Made by a program: the position numbers and the translations under genes
Shown here: one piece after another, positions 33,064-34,035 of the stretch
Numbering within the stretch: the first letter of the stretch is position 1
Layout of the letters: each line of letters starts with the position of its first letter
The notes under the pieces: generated by a model
Databases searched by the model: none
What the model was told of the DNA's origin: nothing
Seen by the model: only the letters and a program-made list of their open reading frames with translations
NCBI RefSeq assembly: GCF_016924145.1
Contig: NZ_JAFFZO010000018.1
Coordinates: forward strand, 66,524-100,558
Direction: 5' to 3'
DNA: 34,035 nucleotides
From: Amphritea pacifica
GTDB lineage: Bacteria > Pseudomonadota > Gammaproteobacteria > Pseudomonadales > Balneatricaceae

Positions 33064-33870
33064 TCAAACAAATTTACCGCTAATGGTCCCCAGATCCTGA
33101 TAACGAACACTAAAGCTGTCACCTTTATTGACCTGTACCGCCGCCGTGATCGCACCGATCATGATGAAGGTGCCCGCCGGAATCTCTTCGCCGCGCTCAC
33201 CCAGCATATTCGCCAGCATCGCCACAGATGACGCCGGGTGACCCAGCACCGCCGCACCGGCGCCGGTCTGCACCACCTCACCGTTAATCTCCATCACCAC
33301 CCCCAGAGTCTTGAGATCAAGATCCGCCGGAGGTGCCATACGCCCACCGGTGATAAACCGGCTGGAACTGGAGTTATCCGCGATAACACTCTTCAGATCG
33401 AACTTGAAATCCTTATAGCGGGAGTCGATCACTTCCACCGCAGGCATGACAAAATCGGTAGCCCGCAGTACATCACCAATATGAATGCCCGGCCCTTTCA
33501 GCGGGGCTTTGGTAACAAACGCCAGTTCCGCTTCGATCTTCGGGTGGATCAGTTCATCGTGTTTAATCTCGCCACCATCCGGAATGGAGAAGTAATCCGC
33601 CAGGAAGCCATAGCAGGGATGTTCAACCCCCATCTGCGCCATCTTCGCCCAGGAGGTCAGGCCCATCTTCATACCAACAATCTTGTTGCCCCGCGCCTCT
33701 TTACGCCGACGGATCTCCCACTGAATATCGAAGGCATCCTTGTAGGTCATCTCCGGAAAGTCATCAGTAATTTTGGTAACTTCGTAGGCTTCCAGCTCGG
33801 CGTTTTCCAGATGGATCGCCAGCTCTTCGATCTGTGATTGTGTTAGCTTGTTTTCCTGAACGTCAGCCAT
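33064..33870 (-). CDS. dmpH: 4-oxalocrotonate decarboxylase
   Basis: A 268-residue magnesium-dependent enzyme that decarboxylates 4-oxalocrotonate to 2-hydroxypenta-2,4-dienoate, in the branch fed by the tautomerase. The sequence follows DmpH/XylI closely: ITDDFPEMTYKDAFDIQWEI, KEARGNKIVGMKMGLTSWAK, HPKIEAELAFVTKAPLKGPG with metal ligands in the PKIEAE segment, AVEVIDSRYKDFKFDL, DNSSSSRFITGGRM and AAVLGHPASSVAMLANMLGE. It is distinguished from the related hydratase (DmpE) by the RRRKEARG and GGRM stretches. Its ATG overlaps the aldolase stop by one base (TGATG). An intercistronic gap of 115 nt with a terminator hairpin follows. Confidence 0.94.
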   Translation of the reverse strand: MADVQENKLTQSQIEELAIHLENAELEAYEVTKITDDFPEMTYKDAFDIQWEIRRRKEARGNKIVGMKMGLTSWAKMAQMGVEHPCYGFLADYFSIPDGGEIKHDELIHPKIEAELAFVTKAPLKGPGIHIGDVLRATDFVMPAVEVIDSRYKDFKFDLKSVIADNSSSSRFITGGRMAPPADLDLKTLGVVMEINGEVVQTGAGAAVLGHPASSVAMLANMLGERGEEIPAGTFIMIGAITAAVQVNKGDSFSVRYQDLGTISGKFV

Positions 33871-34035
33871 CAGTTTAACCCCTTCTCTTTTGCCTGCTTC
33901 TCTTTAAACATGGTCAGTGCCAGGTCTTCAATCATATCTTCCTGCCCGCCAACGGTGCCGCGACGACCCAGCTCGACCAGAATGTCCCGTGCCTGAATGC
34001 CATACTTCGCTTCCGCCCGTTTGGCAAACAGCAGG
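33870..34035 (-). CDS. dmpG: 4-hydroxy-2-oxovalerate aldolase, C-terminal fragment
   Basis: Only the last 54 codons are in the window; the gene continues past the right edge. The visible end reads [20 protein letters not shown], then [20 protein letters not shown] and a lysine-rich tail [18 protein letters not shown] and VGGQEDMI are characteristic of the DmpG/BphI/MhpE aldolases, which cleave 4-hydroxy-2-oxovalerate into pyruvate and acetaldehyde in complex with acetaldehyde dehydrogenase. Its stop overlaps the decarboxylase start by one base. The operon promoter and earlier genes lie outside the window. Confidence 0.88.
   Translation of the reverse strand, partial: LLFAKRAEAKYGIQARDILVELGRRGTVGGQEDMIEDLALTMFKEKQAKEKGLN

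Overview
The window comes from a mid-GC gammaproteobacterial chromosome, most likely a marine member of the Oceanospirillales/Pseudomonas side of the class. The evidence is the company of families: TIGR02647, DUF2788, DUF2789, a DUF349 giant, a long-form TrpS, YaaA, ExoI, metal-independent KdsA and a Dmp/Xyl-type meta-cleavage operon. I see no rRNA or tRNA gene, CRISPR array, insertion sequence, integrase or phage gene. It reads as core chromosome with scattered accessory genes. Species assignment is inference.

Layout. 1-494 is non-coding: a strong bidirectional terminator between two copies of a ~40 bp repeat, small hairpins, and a 10 bp inverted repeat. 495-2093 is a forward run: a TIGR02647 protein, a 2OG-Fe(II) oxygenase-like protein and an SGNH esterase. 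A DsbB-like protein follows (2159-2665). 2839-3810 encodes an unusual small GTPase with a C-terminal roadblock/MglB-like region, and 3936-4136 a DUF2788 membrane protein. A HugZ-like flavin/heme protein (reverse) is divergent from kdsA (forward). 5808-9232 is a two-gene unit: a membrane-anchored pseudokinase carrying a SUMF1/FGE-like periplasmic domain, and a secreted DUF4139 protein.

9353-11550 holds a Sel1-repeat protein, a structured spacer, cysK and a 65-aa orphan. 11740-15406 is reverse: DyP peroxidase, YjbR protein, 3-mercaptopyruvate sulfurtransferase and TrpS. 15563-17087 is forward: a small membrane protein, DUF2789 and YaaA. 17182-21086 is reverse: Tim44-like protein, EamA transporter, a potassium channel with two RCK domains and a small membrane protein. 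Pitrilysin (forward) converges on and overlaps a small secreted protein that is coupled to sbcB (reverse). YchJ and an 884-aa DUF349 protein follow (forward). Then come phaB, a MATE exporter, and the distal end of a catechol meta-cleavage operon (reverse): aldolase, 4-oxalocrotonate decarboxylase, an ABM-domain membrane protein and 4-oxalocrotonate tautomerase.

Functional links. The right-end genes convert 4-oxalocrotonate-type intermediates of catechol breakdown towards pyruvate and acetaldehyde. CysK and the sulfurtransferase handle cysteine sulfur. YaaA and DyP act in peroxide physiology. The potassium channel, MATE and EamA proteins are transport functions. The most unusual objects are the pseudokinase-FGE/DUF4139 pair, the GTPase-roadblock fusion, and the ABM membrane protein placed behind a terminator hairpin inside the meta-cleavage operon.
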